From the NCBI GenBank assembly GCA_011525035.1, contig WTIZ01000021.1, forward strand, positions 24,236 to 88,235: 64,000 nucleotides of DNA, given 5' to 3'. The notes under the pieces are model-generated. The model did not search any database. It saw only the letters and a program-made list of their open reading frames with translations, and had not been told where the DNA came from. Origin of the DNA: Cryomorphaceae bacterium. Its GTDB lineage: Bacteria; Bacteroidota; Bacteroidia; Flavobacteriales; Schleiferiaceae. The first letter of the stretch is position 1, and each line of letters opens with the position of its first letter. The translations under genes and the position numbers were made by a program. Shown here piece by piece: positions 33,133 through 42,548 of the stretch.

Positions 33133-34158
33133 TTACAGTGTCTCAGCGACGGTTTTTTGTTCTTTTAACCAAGCGTCGAATTCATCTTGAGTTTCAACGA
33201 CGATGTCCATTTGCATGTTGTAGTGTGCAGCACCACAAATCTTGTTACAAAGGAGTACATAATTGAAATCCCAAACGTCTTCGCCTTTGGCTTTTCTAAT
33301 CTCGTTTACTTCCTCAACGTGCGCTTTTACGTCTTTGTTCTGACGAATTTCCGCTGTCGTAATGGTCGGTGTAAACTGGAAGTTCGTTACCGATCCAGGA
33401 ACACAGTTCATTTGTGCACGGAAGTGCGGGAAGTAAGCAGAGTGAATAACGTCCTGCGAGCGGAAAGCAAACTGGATTGGCTTGCCCACTGGTAGGTGTA
33501 ATTCTTTGGCGATAATATCATCTGCAGAAGCTGGATCTTGAGTATCAACACCCACGATGTTCGCACCTGCAATTTCATGCACTGTTGCATAACCCAACTC
33601 GTTGTCGCCACCACTGTAACGAACGGTCCAGTTGAACTGCTGCGCATATACTTCTACGAGAATTGGCTCTTCTTCATTCTCAGGCATCATCAATGTGCTC
33701 CACACGTTCAGACCCCAGATGATCAATACTGCCAATGCAAGCGCAGGAACCATAGTCCAGAATAGCTCAAGACGGTTGTTGTGCTCGTAGTAGGTAGCTT
33801 TAGTTCCTTTCTTGCCTCTGTACTTGTACGCGAAGTAGAAAAGGATTGGCTGTACAATAAAGAAAACGATGTTGATGATCAACATACTTAGGTTCCATAG
33901 GCTATCAATCTCTGCACCGTGTGCTGAAGATGGTTCTGGAAGACTGTGTCTTCCCCATGCGATGTACATCACTACAACGCTGATGATAAAACCGAAACCT
34001 ACCAATAACATTAGACGCCCTTGGGTGTCATTGTCCTTTGGACTTACCTCGTTGTCTTTGCCTTTCTGAATTTCAGAAGAAATCTCAGAGATTCTCATCA
34101 CCTGTACCAAGGTGAGGATGACTAAAACAACTAATACTATGATTGAAACTGCACTCAT
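33133..34158 (-). CDS. ctaC: Cytochrome c oxidase subunit II
   Basis: CuA-bearing electron-entry subunit. 341 residues with transmembrane helices at about 4-22, 48-68, 88-112 and 135-153, the first two being an N-terminal addition to the usual two. The CuA site is complete: His239 and C-x3-C-x3-H-x2-M (Cys304, Cys308, His312, Met315). An extra charged loop (about 270-295, DVKAHVEEVNEIRKAKGED) lies within the CuA domain. No fused cytochrome c domain, so electrons must come from a separate c-type heme, most simply ActE or ActA. Confidence 0.96.
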   Translation of the reverse strand: MSAVSIIVLVVLVILTLVQVMRISEISSEIQKGKDNEVSPKDNDTQGRLMLLVGFGFIISVVVMYIAWGRHSLPEPSSAHGAEIDSLWNLSMLIINIVFFIVQPILFYFAYKYRGKKGTKATYYEHNNRLELFWTMVPALALAVLIIWGLNVWSTLMMPENEEEPILVEVYAQQFNWTVRYSGGDNELGYATVHEIAGANIVGVDTQDPASADDIIAKELHLPVGKPIQFAFRSQDVIHSAYFPHFRAQMNCVPGSVTNFQFTPTITTAEIRQNKDVKAHVEEVNEIRKAKGEDVWDFNYVLLCNKICGAAHYNMQMDIVVETQDEFDAWLKEQKTVAETL

Positions 34159-34177
34159 TATTTAGTGTCTTTTCTAA

Positions 34178-35611
34178 TTATTGATGGAAGTTTTTAGACT
34201 CCGTTAGCATTGGGTGGTTCTTGTGCAACAATGGCGCCTTAGCCACTGATGATAGAACTACGTAGATGTACAATCCGGCGAAGAATAGAATTGGACCCAA
34301 TTCTACCAAACCAAAGCCGTAGTGATCACCTACCGTACCCGGCATAATCATAACGTAGTGGTCCATGTAGTGACCCACTAGAACAAATACAGCAGCCATA
34401 ACTACAGTACCTGGAACACGCTTCGCTGGACGGCTTAAAACAGCCAAAACAGGAAGGATGAAGTTCAATACCAACATAGTGAAGAACGGTACTTTGTACT
34501 GCTCGAAACGTTGCATGTAATAGGTTACCTCTTCTGGAATGTTTGCGTACCAAATAAGTACGAACTGAGAGAACCACAGGTAGGTCCAGAATACAGAGAA
34601 TGCGAACATGAACTTACCCAAATCGTGCAAGTGGTTTTCGTTTACCCACTCCAAATGACCTTGACCTTTCAAGTAAAGCGTCAAAAGGATTAATGCAGCG
34701 AAAGAGCTCACGAACATACCTGCAAAGGTGTACCAACCGAATAGCGTAGAGAACCAGTGCGTATCAATAGACATCACTAAATCCCATGCACTTGTCGATG
34801 ATGTTACTGCGTAGAATACTGTAAATGCAGCTGCAACACTGCGGTTCTTTTTCCACATTGCAACCCCGTCGCCAGTATCTGAAAGCAAAGAATTCTTACG
34901 AAGAACCTTAGCAGCCCAAATCCAACCACCGATGTAGATAAGGATACGAATGGTAAAGAACAATGGGTTCAAGAATCCACGCTTACCAGCAATGATTGCA
35001 TCGTAGTTCTCGTGGCCTGGAACATTGATTCCCTCAACCATCCAGTGGAACATGTGGTGTACATGCCCAAATCCAAGGAAAGTGATTAGTGCGATTACAA
35101 TTAATGGTGCGACAATAGCAAAAGATTGCGCCTCCATTAATCTCAGAAGACCAGCAGACCATCCTGCTTGTGCTACATATTGAATACCTAGGAAGAACAA
35201 TTGTCCCAAACCTAGACCCAAAAAGAAGAAAGCCGCTACATACAATGCAGACCATGGACGGTTTGCAATTTGATGTGCTGCATGCTCCGCATGTGCATCG
35301 TGATCGCCATGTGCTTCTTCAGCATGTGCATCATGACCGTGGTCAGCATGCGCCTCCTCAGCGTGTGCTTCGTGACCGTGATCGTCGTGCGCTTCTTCAG
35401 CGTGTGCGTCGTGACCGTGGTCGTCGTGCGCTGCTTCAGCGTGTGCATCATGACCAGCATCGGCATGCATTTCAGTAGCATGCGCGTCGTGACCGTGTCC
35501 CGCATCGTGAGATGACGAACCATTTAGGGCAAATCCAACGACCCAAAGGATAGCACCTACTACCGTAAGTGCGATTGCCAATTGTTTTGTCTTTGTTTTA
35601 AACTCAAACAT
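34178..35611 (-). CDS. actF: Alternative complex III subunit ActF (quinol:cytochrome c oxidoreductase)
   Basis: NrfD-like integral membrane subunit of alternative complex III, about ten transmembrane helices in 477 residues. The C-terminal two thirds align with ActF-type subunits (ALYVAAFFFLGLGLGQLFFLG; DLVMSIDTHWFSTLFGWYTF; LPVLAVLSRPAKRVPG). Between the first helix (residues 9-30) and the second lies a histidine-rich tract of about 79 residues (24 His) made of tandem 13-residue units; see the repeat entry. Function of that loop is unknown; a metal-binding role is inferred. It lies between actE and ctaC. Confidence 0.92.
   Translation of the reverse strand: MFEFKTKTKQLAIALTVVGAILWVVGFALNGSSSHDAGHGHDAHATEMHADAGHDAHAEAAHDDHGHDAHAEEAHDDHGHEAHAEEAHADHGHDAHAEEAHGDHDAHAEHAAHQIANRPWSALYVAAFFFLGLGLGQLFFLGIQYVAQAGWSAGLLRLMEAQSFAIVAPLIVIALITFLGFGHVHHMFHWMVEGINVPGHENYDAIIAGKRGFLNPLFFTIRILIYIGGWIWAAKVLRKNSLLSDTGDGVAMWKKNRSVAAAFTVFYAVTSSTSAWDLVMSIDTHWFSTLFGWYTFAGMFVSSFAALILLTLYLKGQGHLEWVNENHLHDLGKFMFAFSVFWTYLWFSQFVLIWYANIPEEVTYYMQRFEQYKVPFFTMLVLNFILPVLAVLSRPAKRVPGTVVMAAVFVLVGHYMDHYVMIMPGTVGDHYGFGLVELGPILFFAGLYIYVVLSSVAKAPLLHKNHPMLTESKNFHQ
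35273..35509 (-). repeat. 39-bp tandem coding repeat for a histidine-rich loop in ActF
   Basis: Encodes residues 35-113 of ActF. The unit is AEEAH-x-DHGH-x-AH (13 residues, 39 bases) present about three and a half times with small changes, preceded by a degenerate start. 24 of 79 residues are His, most others Ala, Glu and Asp. As DNA it is a minisatellite that could change copy number by slippage or recombination. Confidence 0.85.
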
Positions 35612-35626
35612 TTCTACTCTGCGGTT

Positions 35627-36187
35627 TTATTCTTGATCAGCTCTAAGTTTCACAACGTAACGAACGATTTTCCAACGCTCGTCGTAAGTAAGTTGTGAAG
35701 CATGTGAACCCATGATTCCTTTACCGTGCATAATTACATGGTACATAGAACCAGGAGTAATATCTGGTAGTCTTGAAGATGCATACGAAGGAACACCCAA
35801 GATTTTCTCTTGCATTACCAAAGGACCGTTACCGTCTCCTTTCTCACCGTGGCAGTGGTCACAGAAGATGTTGTACAATTCTTTTCCTTCAGCTAGCGCT
35901 TCTTCAGAATCGAATTCTGTTGGAAGTGCCAAGGTGGTGCGCGCAGCTTCATATCCTTCATTGCTGTTTGCAAATTCGTAAGGGTGGTACCCGCGCGGTA
36001 CAGTACCTTCAACAGGTAGCTGAGCGCTTAGACCATTTGCAAATTGAGCAGAAGGCTCATACGTTTCAAGAGATGGGCTCTGGTACATGTCGTCCATGTA
36101 CGTGTAACCCGGTGTTGATTTATCGAAGTTACAGCTAGCGAGTGCGGCTGAAGCTGTAAGCACTATGATGGTAGTAATTCTTTTCAT
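35627..36187 (-). CDS. actE: Alternative complex III monoheme cytochrome c subunit ActE
   Basis: 186-residue lipoprotein (lipobox ALASC, Cys19) with one c-type heme site CDHCH (Cys109, Cys112, His113) and GEKGDGNGP, as in class I cytochromes. A methionine in HGKGIMGSHASQ is the likely sixth ligand. As a membrane-anchored electron carrier of the complex it probably passes electrons toward the oxidase. It sits 15 bases after actF is reached on the coding strand (actE stop to actF start), in order actD-actE-actF. Confidence 0.93.
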   Translation of the reverse strand: MKRITTIIVLTASAALASCNFDKSTPGYTYMDDMYQSPSLETYEPSAQFANGLSAQLPVEGTVPRGYHPYEFANSNEGYEAARTTLALPTEFDSEEALAEGKELYNIFCDHCHGEKGDGNGPLVMQEKILGVPSYASSRLPDITPGSMYHVIMHGKGIMGSHASQLTYDERWKIVRYVVKLRADQE

Positions 36188-36188
36188 C

Positions 36189-36722
36189 TTATGCTTCGAC
36201 TTTTGAAATTTCTAGAGCACCCAATTCTTGGAGCTTCTTAGTTAAATCTGCCTCTTCTCCCTCAAGTTCAACTTCCATTAGGAAATGATCGTCTGTGGTA
36301 CGAGGATCAGGGTTCTGTGCTTTAGCACCTGGATATAGCTTGTTTACTGCGAAGTAAGACCAGCACATCAAGTGCGCAGCGAAGAATACAGTCAACTCAA
36401 ACATTACAGGAATGAATGACGGCATATTTAAGAACCAATATGCATTTGGCTTACCACCGATGTTTTGTGGCCAATCCAAGGTCATCGTGTAGTACGTCAA
36501 CCATGAGGCGAAAAACAAACCGGTCAAACCGTAGAAGAATGCAGCTGTACTCAAGCGAGTTCTTTTAAGACCCATTGCTTCGTCCAATCCGTGGATTGGG
36601 AACGGAGAATAAACCTCACTCACGTGGTAACCGTTAGAACGGAGATCTTTTACAGCGCCCAATACGACATCGTCGTCATTGAATAGCGCGCGTACAATAG
36701 GATTGTGTTTAGTGTGCCCCAT
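36189..36722 (-). CDS. actD: Alternative complex III subunit ActD (DUF3341)
   Basis: 177 residues from the ATG at 36722, chosen because homologues begin near IVRALFNDDDVVLGAV; the upstream ATG at 36752 would overlap actC by 44 bases instead of 14. It has the DUF3341 layout: a short soluble start (VYSPFPIHGLDEAMGL), two transmembrane helices (about 60-85 and 105-130) and a C-terminal soluble domain (DPRTTDDHFLMEVEL). ActD is a membrane subunit of alternative complex III without cofactors. Confidence 0.92.
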   Translation of the reverse strand: MGHTKHNPIVRALFNDDDVVLGAVKDLRSNGYHVSEVYSPFPIHGLDEAMGLKRTRLSTAAFFYGLTGLFFASWLTYYTMTLDWPQNIGGKPNAYWFLNMPSFIPVMFELTVFFAAHLMCWSYFAVNKLYPGAKAQNPDPRTTDDHFLMEVELEGEEADLTKKLQELGALEISKVEA

Positions 36723-38097
36723 GCTCGTCGTGGTGTTTTTTGAAGTTTTCACCTGAAGACTTCAAGATGGTTTTCAATTCAGCTTGTGCAATTACTGGGA
36801 ACGTTCTAGCGTAAAGCAGGAACAATACAAAGAAGAACCCGATAGTACCGATATAAATACCGATGTCAACAAAGGTTGGAGAGAACATAGACCATGAAGA
36901 TGGCAAGTAATCTCTGTGGATAGAGGTTACGATAATCACGAAACGCTCGAACCACATACCGATGTTTACAACGATTGAAATCACGAAAGTGAAAATCAAG
37001 TTTGTACGAAGTTTCTTCGACCACATGAACTGTGGAGAGAACACGTTACAAGTCATCATCGACCAGTATGCCCACCAGTAAGGACCGGTTGCTCTATTCA
37101 AGAACGCATATTGTTCGTATTCAACACCAGAGTACCAAGCGATGAAAAGCTCAGTGATGTAAGCAACACCTACGATAGAACCTGTAACCATAATTACAAT
37201 GTTCATCATCTCAATGTGCTCGATGTTGATGTAATCTTCCATTTTGAAGATCTTACGTACAATCAAGAGAAGCGTCTGTACCATCGCGAATCCTGAGAAG
37301 ATCGCACCGGCAACGAAGTACGGTGGGAAGATGGTGGTGTGCCATCCTGGAATCACAGAAGTTGCGAAGTCAAACGATACAATCGTGTGTACAGAAAGTA
37401 CAAGTGGCGTTGCTAGACCTGCAAGTACCAATGATACTTCTTCGAAACGCTGCCAGTGCTTAGCCTGACCGCCCCATCCGAAAGAAAGAATCTTATAAAT
37501 GTGCTTTTGTACTGGGTTGATTGCACGGTCGCGAATCATTGCGAAATCTGGAATCAAACCAACGTACCAGAACACAGTACTTACAGTTAGATAGGTCGAG
37601 ATCGCAAATACATCCCAAAGAAGTGGTGAATTAAAGTTCACCCAAAGTGAACCGAATTGGTTCGGAATAGGCATTACCCAATAAGCCATCCAGATACGAC
37701 CCATGTGGATCAACGGGAATAGACCCGCTTGAATAACTGAGAAGATAGTCATTGCCTCTGCCGAGCGGTTAATAGCCATTCTCCACTTCTGACGGAAGAG
37801 AAGAAGTACCGCAGAAATCAATGTTCCCGCGTGACCAATACCTACCCACCAAACGAAGTTGGTGATATCCCAGGCCCAATCAACAGTTTTATTAAGTCCC
37901 CAAACACCGATACCGGTACCAATAGTGTATAGGATACATCCTACACCCCATAGGAACATGACAAATGCGATAGAGAAGGCAATCCACCACGCACGTGGTG
38001 CTTTTGACTCTACCGGTTTCGCTATATCATTGGTGATGTCTGAGTAAGACTTATCTCCAAGAATGAGCGGATTTCTAACAGGCGATTCGTAATGCAT
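36709..38097 (-). CDS. actC: Alternative complex III subunit ActC (NrfD/PsrC-like)
   Basis: 462-residue polytopic membrane protein, about ten helices, of the NrfD/PsrC family. It is the subunit usually credited with quinol oxidation. Typical segments are WWVGIGHAGTLISAVLLLFRQKWR, PLIHMGRIWMAYWVMPIPN, and HTTIFPPYFVAGAIFSGFAM (each seen in shorter core form). The gene is between actB (16-base gap) and actD, with which it overlaps. It is paired with ActF, the second NrfD-type subunit of the complex. Confidence 0.95.
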   Translation of the reverse strand: MHYESPVRNPLILGDKSYSDITNDIAKPVESKAPRAWWIAFSIAFVMFLWGVGCILYTIGTGIGVWGLNKTVDWAWDITNFVWWVGIGHAGTLISAVLLLFRQKWRMAINRSAEAMTIFSVIQAGLFPLIHMGRIWMAYWVMPIPNQFGSLWVNFNSPLLWDVFAISTYLTVSTVFWYVGLIPDFAMIRDRAINPVQKHIYKILSFGWGGQAKHWQRFEEVSLVLAGLATPLVLSVHTIVSFDFATSVIPGWHTTIFPPYFVAGAIFSGFAMVQTLLLIVRKIFKMEDYINIEHIEMMNIVIMVTGSIVGVAYITELFIAWYSGVEYEQYAFLNRATGPYWWAYWSMMTCNVFSPQFMWSKKLRTNLIFTFVISIVVNIGMWFERFVIIVTSIHRDYLPSSWSMFSPTFVDIGIYIGTIGFFFVLFLLYARTFPVIAQAELKTILKSSGENFKKHHDEHGAH

Positions 38098-38113
38098 GTC
38101 GCTTTCTTATTTA

Positions 38114-41100
38114 TTAGGCTCTGTTTCTAACTTTAGTCTGGTAGAACACGCTAGGCTGTGTACCTACTTCCTCCAATAGGTGGTATGCACGTCCTTGTTG
38201 CTTCAAGTGGCTTACCTCGCTATCCGGGTTGTTCACGTCTCCGAAAACGATGGCATTCGATCCACATGCTTGTGCACAAGCAGTGGTGAATTCACCGTCA
38301 GTCAACATTCTACCGTCTTTCTTCGCTTCTAGTTTACCCAATTGGATACGCTGGATACACAAAGAACACTTCTCGATCACACCACGTGCTCTTACCGTTA
38401 CGTCTGGGTTCAATACCATACGTCCGTAATCGTCTTGTGATGGGTTTACATCGGCAAATTTCTCATTGCCCTTGTAGTTGAACCAGTTGAATCGACGCAC
38501 TTTGTACGGACAGTTGTTCGCACAGTAACGCGTACCGATACATCTGTTGTAAGCCATGTGATTCAAACCTTCTCTCGAGTGAACAGTAGCACCTACAGGA
38601 CATACAGTTTCACACGGAGCATGGTTACAGTGCTGACACATTACCGGCTGGAATACTACCGATGGGCTCTCAGAAGGAACTTCCATCTTCGCGTATTTCT
38701 CAATAGCACCGATACCTTCTTCTTCAGCTCTTTCAGCTGTCATTTCTGAAGAGTAGTAACGGTCAATTCTCAACCAGTGCATATCGCGGTGGCGACGAAC
38801 CTCGTCTTTACCTACCACAGGCACGTTGTTTTCCAACGAACATGCAACAACACAAGCACCACAACCTGTACACGAGTTCAAGTCAATAGACATGTTCCAC
38901 ATGTGTGAGGTTTCGTGATCGTGATCGTCCCATAGATTCGCTTCAAAGGCACTCAAAGGACCTCTGTGCGTCTCGAACGTTGGCTTTTCATTCCACTCCT
39001 CGTGACTAACATTCATGAAAGTTGGAAGTGAAATTTCATTTACGATTTTACGTCCCATCATCGTATGTGCCAACTGCACTGATGCAAAGCCGTGCTCAAC
39101 TTCAGAAGCTGAAGCGCTTACCTCAGTACTTACTGCTGCTGAGGCTGGAAGTAATGTATTGGCATTAACACCAATACCGTTACCGACCTTACCCACTGCA
39201 GTACGACCAAAACCAACTGCAAGACCTAAGGTCCCCATCGTTTGTCCTGGCTGGATCCATACTGGAACGTTTTCTAGTGTGTTACCGTCAACCGTAATGT
39301 TTAGTGTATTACCCGTCATCGCACCGTTTGACTCTGGAGCTACTTCGATACCAAGTTCTACAGCATCAGCAGCAGACATAGTAATGTAGTTGTCCCAAGA
39401 CAAGCGTGTGATTGGATCTGGCAATTCGTACGTCCATGGGTTATTGGCGTTTTCGCCAGCACCCATACCCGTTTTAGTATATGTATAGAATTCAAGTCCT
39501 GATTGAGGCTTCATCACATTGATTCCGCTCACGTCAATCATACTCGCATCCATAGAACCGTTCATGCTTACTTCAGCAGCTGCCGTAGATGCAAAGCCGT
39601 CGTGAAGAAGTGCGTTCCAAGAAGTAGAACCAGCATTTGCAGCGGCACTTGCTTCTACCAAAGCTTTCGCGCTTTCTGAACCTCCGGCCAATGCATTCAC
39701 AATCTCAACAGCGCTTTTACTGTCGAAAAGAGGACTAATGGTCGGTTGACCTACTGCATAGTGACCGTCTGCTGCGCTAAAGTCTGACCAAGATTCCAAG
39801 TAATGGCTTACTGGAAGTGCAGCCTTCGCGGTAGCTGCTGTTTCATCCTCGCGGTCAGCAATTGCTACTACGTTAACGCCTGATAGGTCCACTGAAGGCA
39901 TTTGATACGCTGGGTTAACACCCAATGTTACTATCGTATCTACAGAACCTGCAGCTACATCAGCAACCAATGCTGCAGCAGCCTTGTCGTTTCCGTTAGC
40001 CGTGTAAACAAACTTTGAAGTATTGAAAGCTTTAGAACCAAGAGCAAGGTTAATTGCTAGGACTAAGCGCTCTGCATTCTCAGTATTCAAGCCGTTAAGA
40101 ACCAAAGCACCTGATCCAGCTTTGATAAGCTCTGTTGCGGCAGCATCGATGCTTGAAGCAATATCTTCACGCAGTGCAGGTGCACTTACTTTAGATAAGC
40201 CCAAGGCTGCTGCAACCTTATTATATACGTGTGCAAGAACTGCTTCGTATTCACTTACTCGGGTCTTAACACGAACATCTGCGTTAGAACCTGAAATAGA
40301 TAGACCAGCTTCAGCTTGCAAGTGACGCAACATGCCTTGTCCTGGCTTTCTGCGTTCAGCATAAGATGCCATCAAGTTTTGACCGCCCCAATCTCCGAGG
40401 AAGTCCGCACCTACAGCAAATACAGTAGTTGCATGATCTAGGTCTACTGTTGGAAGACCACGTTTTCCAGTGAACCCTTCATACACATCTAGGCGAGCAC
40501 TAGCGCTAACTGCATCAACGCTTACATGACGCAAGCCTAGTTTCGCGATAGCTGCCTTTAGTGCAGGGCTAATTACCGAGGAAGTAAGAAGTACTGATTT
40601 GTCTGTCAGCATACCTCTAGCAGCTGCGAGAGCGTCGCCCCAAGAGGCATCTTCACCGGCTACTTTAGGGTTTCTTAAACGAGCACCGTCGTACAAGCTC
40701 AAAACTGAAGCTTGCGTACGGGCGTTGGTTCCACCATTGAAAGGCGCTTCCGTATTTGGTTCAACCTTGATTGGACGTCCCTCTCTTGTTTTTACAAGGA
40801 TCGAAGCATAGTCCATACCGTCGAACATTGACGTAGCGTAGTAAGAAGGTAAACCAGGAGTCAAGCTATCTGGCTTCACTACATAAGGAATACTTTCTAC
40901 GATAGGTGCCTCACAAGCTGCTAGTGTTGCTGCTGCTGTTGAGAAACCCATAAATTTTAGGAAATCACGGCGAGATGTTTGGCTTTCGGCAACCTCGTCA
41001 TTACCTAAGAAGTCCGCGCTAGAAATCTCATTCGAGAATTCGTTTTGCGCTAGCTTTTCTGTGAGCTCTGGATTAGATTGATCCTCAATCCCTCTCCAAT

Positions 41101-41119
41101 ATTTATTATTCTCAGTCAT
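38114..41119 (-). CDS. actB: Alternative complex III subunit ActB (iron-sulfur/molybdopterin-like)
   Basis: 1001 residues from the ATG at 41119; the longer frame lacks homology. The N-terminus carries a TAT-like signal in the variant internal position (SRRDFLKFMGFSTAAA, Arg50-Arg51). A molybdopterin-oxidoreductase-like domain follows (about 90-700) but appears to lack cofactor ligands, as in known ActB. The C-terminal part has ferredoxin-type clusters: CTGCGACVVAC, CQHCNHAPCETVCPVG, CIGTRYCANNCP and CSLCIQRIQ with TACAQACG, giving three 4Fe-4S and probably one 3Fe-4S. It carries electrons from ActC toward ActA. Confidence 0.95.
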   Translation of the reverse strand: MTENNKYWRGIEDQSNPELTEKLAQNEFSNEISSADFLGNDEVAESQTSRRDFLKFMGFSTAAATLAACEAPIVESIPYVVKPDSLTPGLPSYYATSMFDGMDYASILVKTREGRPIKVEPNTEAPFNGGTNARTQASVLSLYDGARLRNPKVAGEDASWGDALAAARGMLTDKSVLLTSSVISPALKAAIAKLGLRHVSVDAVSASARLDVYEGFTGKRGLPTVDLDHATTVFAVGADFLGDWGGQNLMASYAERRKPGQGMLRHLQAEAGLSISGSNADVRVKTRVSEYEAVLAHVYNKVAAALGLSKVSAPALREDIASSIDAAATELIKAGSGALVLNGLNTENAERLVLAINLALGSKAFNTSKFVYTANGNDKAAAALVADVAAGSVDTIVTLGVNPAYQMPSVDLSGVNVVAIADREDETAATAKAALPVSHYLESWSDFSAADGHYAVGQPTISPLFDSKSAVEIVNALAGGSESAKALVEASAAANAGSTSWNALLHDGFASTAAAEVSMNGSMDASMIDVSGINVMKPQSGLEFYTYTKTGMGAGENANNPWTYELPDPITRLSWDNYITMSAADAVELGIEVAPESNGAMTGNTLNITVDGNTLENVPVWIQPGQTMGTLGLAVGFGRTAVGKVGNGIGVNANTLLPASAAVSTEVSASASEVEHGFASVQLAHTMMGRKIVNEISLPTFMNVSHEEWNEKPTFETHRGPLSAFEANLWDDHDHETSHMWNMSIDLNSCTGCGACVVACSLENNVPVVGKDEVRRHRDMHWLRIDRYYSSEMTAERAEEEGIGAIEKYAKMEVPSESPSVVFQPVMCQHCNHAPCETVCPVGATVHSREGLNHMAYNRCIGTRYCANNCPYKVRRFNWFNYKGNEKFADVNPSQDDYGRMVLNPDVTVRARGVIEKCSLCIQRIQLGKLEAKKDGRMLTDGEFTTACAQACGSNAIVFGDVNNPDSEVSHLKQQGRAYHLLEEVGTQPSVFYQTKVRNRA

Positions 41120-41132
41120 TCTTACTTCTCGA

Positions 41133-42404
41133 TTAGTAGTGACACTTACCACATTCCAAACCACCAATCTTTTCAGCAGTGATTTTTTCTCCGTGGTACT
41201 TTTCAGTTAATTCTTCGTGGAAGTCTTGGTAGTACCCATTCTTCTCGAACTGAACCTCTGTTTCACGGTGACAGTTGATACACCATCCCATAGTTAATTC
41301 AGAGTACTGGTACATTTCCTCCATGGTCTCTACAGGACCGTGACATTCTTGACACTCCAACTGACCTGCATTTACGTGCTGGCTGTGGTTGAAGTACGCC
41401 AAATCTGGAAGGTTATGGATACGCACCCATTTAATTGGCTGCTGCTCGTAGTTCTCAATGTAGCCACGCTCGTCTGCATCCCATCCAATAGCCGCATAGA
41501 TTTTTGCGATTTCTGGAGAACGCTCACCGTCGTATTTCAAGTTACCTGCATCGTCAGTGATTTCCGAACCGTCAACATACATGTGACAGTTCATACAAAC
41601 GTTTGCAGATGGAATGCCTGAATGCTTCGAGTGACGCGCAGAGCTGTGGCAATAGTTACAATCAATCTGATTCTCCCCAGCATGTAATGCATGAGAGAAC
41701 GCGATCGGCTGCTCTGGCTGGTAGTTTTGTTCTACACCGATGCCCATCATGAACCAGTACAATTGGTTCAAGAATGCGATGGTCACTACGATGGTAGCTA
41801 CCGTAACAAAACCTTTATTGTTGATTAATCGGCCCCAGAACCATCCTGCTTCATCAAGGATGCTTACTGGATCTTGACCGTTCACAAGACGAAGTGTGTT
41901 CTTCATTCTTGCGAGCAATGAGATCATTACAAAGAGTAACAATCCTAGACCGATCACAATTTCCTTAGAGTAATCTTTGGCAGGAGCTGCTGCAACACCA
42001 CCACCGCCACCAGCAGTAGTCACCACTGGTTTAGGATCACCATCGATCGTGTATTGCAAGATGTCAAAGATGTCTTGGTCGCTAAGTGCAGGGAATGCAC
42101 TCATCACAGAACCGTTGTACTCTTCGAAGATGGCTAGTGCATCCTCATCACCAGAAGCACGTAGTTCCGCATTGTTGCGAATCCACTGAAGCAACCAGTC
42201 CTCTGAGTACTTGTCGGTGACCCCTGTAAGCGCAGGACCAACTAATTTTTTGTCGAGCTTGTGACAACTCGCACAATTTTGCTTGAAAAGCTTTCTTCCG
42301 TTCTTGGCATCGCCTTCAAAGGCCTGCGCAACAGAAGAGAAGAGCATGAGTGCTATCACTGCAAAAAGTGATGCAAATCTCTTGAGTTTAGAAGTAGTGT
42401 ACAT
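41133..42404 (-). CDS. actA: Alternative complex III multiheme subunit ActA
   Basis: 423 residues from the ATG at 42404, where a signal peptide starts (KRFASLFAVIALMLFSSVAQA). The first domain is a monoheme cytochrome c (CASCH, Cys44-His48, GPALTGVTDKY). After two transmembrane helices (about 150-170 and 205-230) come five CxxCH sites: CNYCH, CMNCH, CQECH, CINCH and CGKCH. So six heme sites in all: the pentaheme ActA fused to a monoheme domain, an arrangement of Bacteroidota. First gene of the operon; a TAnnTTTG element lies 32-39 bases upstream. Confidence 0.95.
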   Translation of the reverse strand: MYTTSKLKRFASLFAVIALMLFSSVAQAFEGDAKNGRKLFKQNCASCHKLDKKLVGPALTGVTDKYSEDWLLQWIRNNAELRASGDEDALAIFEEYNGSVMSAFPALSDQDIFDILQYTIDGDPKPVVTTAGGGGGVAAAPAKDYSKEIVIGLGLLLFVMISLLARMKNTLRLVNGQDPVSILDEAGWFWGRLINNKGFVTVATIVVTIAFLNQLYWFMMGIGVEQNYQPEQPIAFSHALHAGENQIDCNYCHSSARHSKHSGIPSANVCMNCHMYVDGSEITDDAGNLKYDGERSPEIAKIYAAIGWDADERGYIENYEQQPIKWVRIHNLPDLAYFNHSQHVNAGQLECQECHGPVETMEEMYQYSELTMGWCINCHRETEVQFEKNGYYQDFHEELTEKYHGEKITAEKIGGLECGKCHY

Positions 42405-42435
42405 ATACGGCTTTATATAGCTATTCACTGTCGCG

Positions 42436-42443
42436 CAAAAATA
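42436..42443 (-). promoter_or_regulatory. Putative -7 element for the act-cta operon
   Basis: TATTTTTG on the minus strand matches TAnnTTTG, 31 bases upstream of the actA ATG. No -33 TTG at 17-23 bases. The 180-base gap between actA and the SPOR gene is the longest gap between divergent genes here, leaving room for regulation. Confidence 0.45.
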
Positions 42444-42548
42444 AGGTACAGACCCCGAATGAGTCGTGTATATTCTGCTAAATTTCAATTTAAATTGATT
42501 CTAAATAACTAGTTGTTTGAACAAAAATTCCATTAAATCCGTTCTAGC

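Noticed and set aside
35170..35478. Long plus-strand frames opposite the ActF histidine repeat
   Set aside because: They are antisense shadows of a repetitive coding tract; their composition (Arg/His/Val-rich repeats) only mirrors the ActF repeat.
35273..35509. Possible CRISPR-like tandem repeat
   Set aside because: The 39-bp units are directly adjacent with no spacers and encode an in-frame protein repeat.
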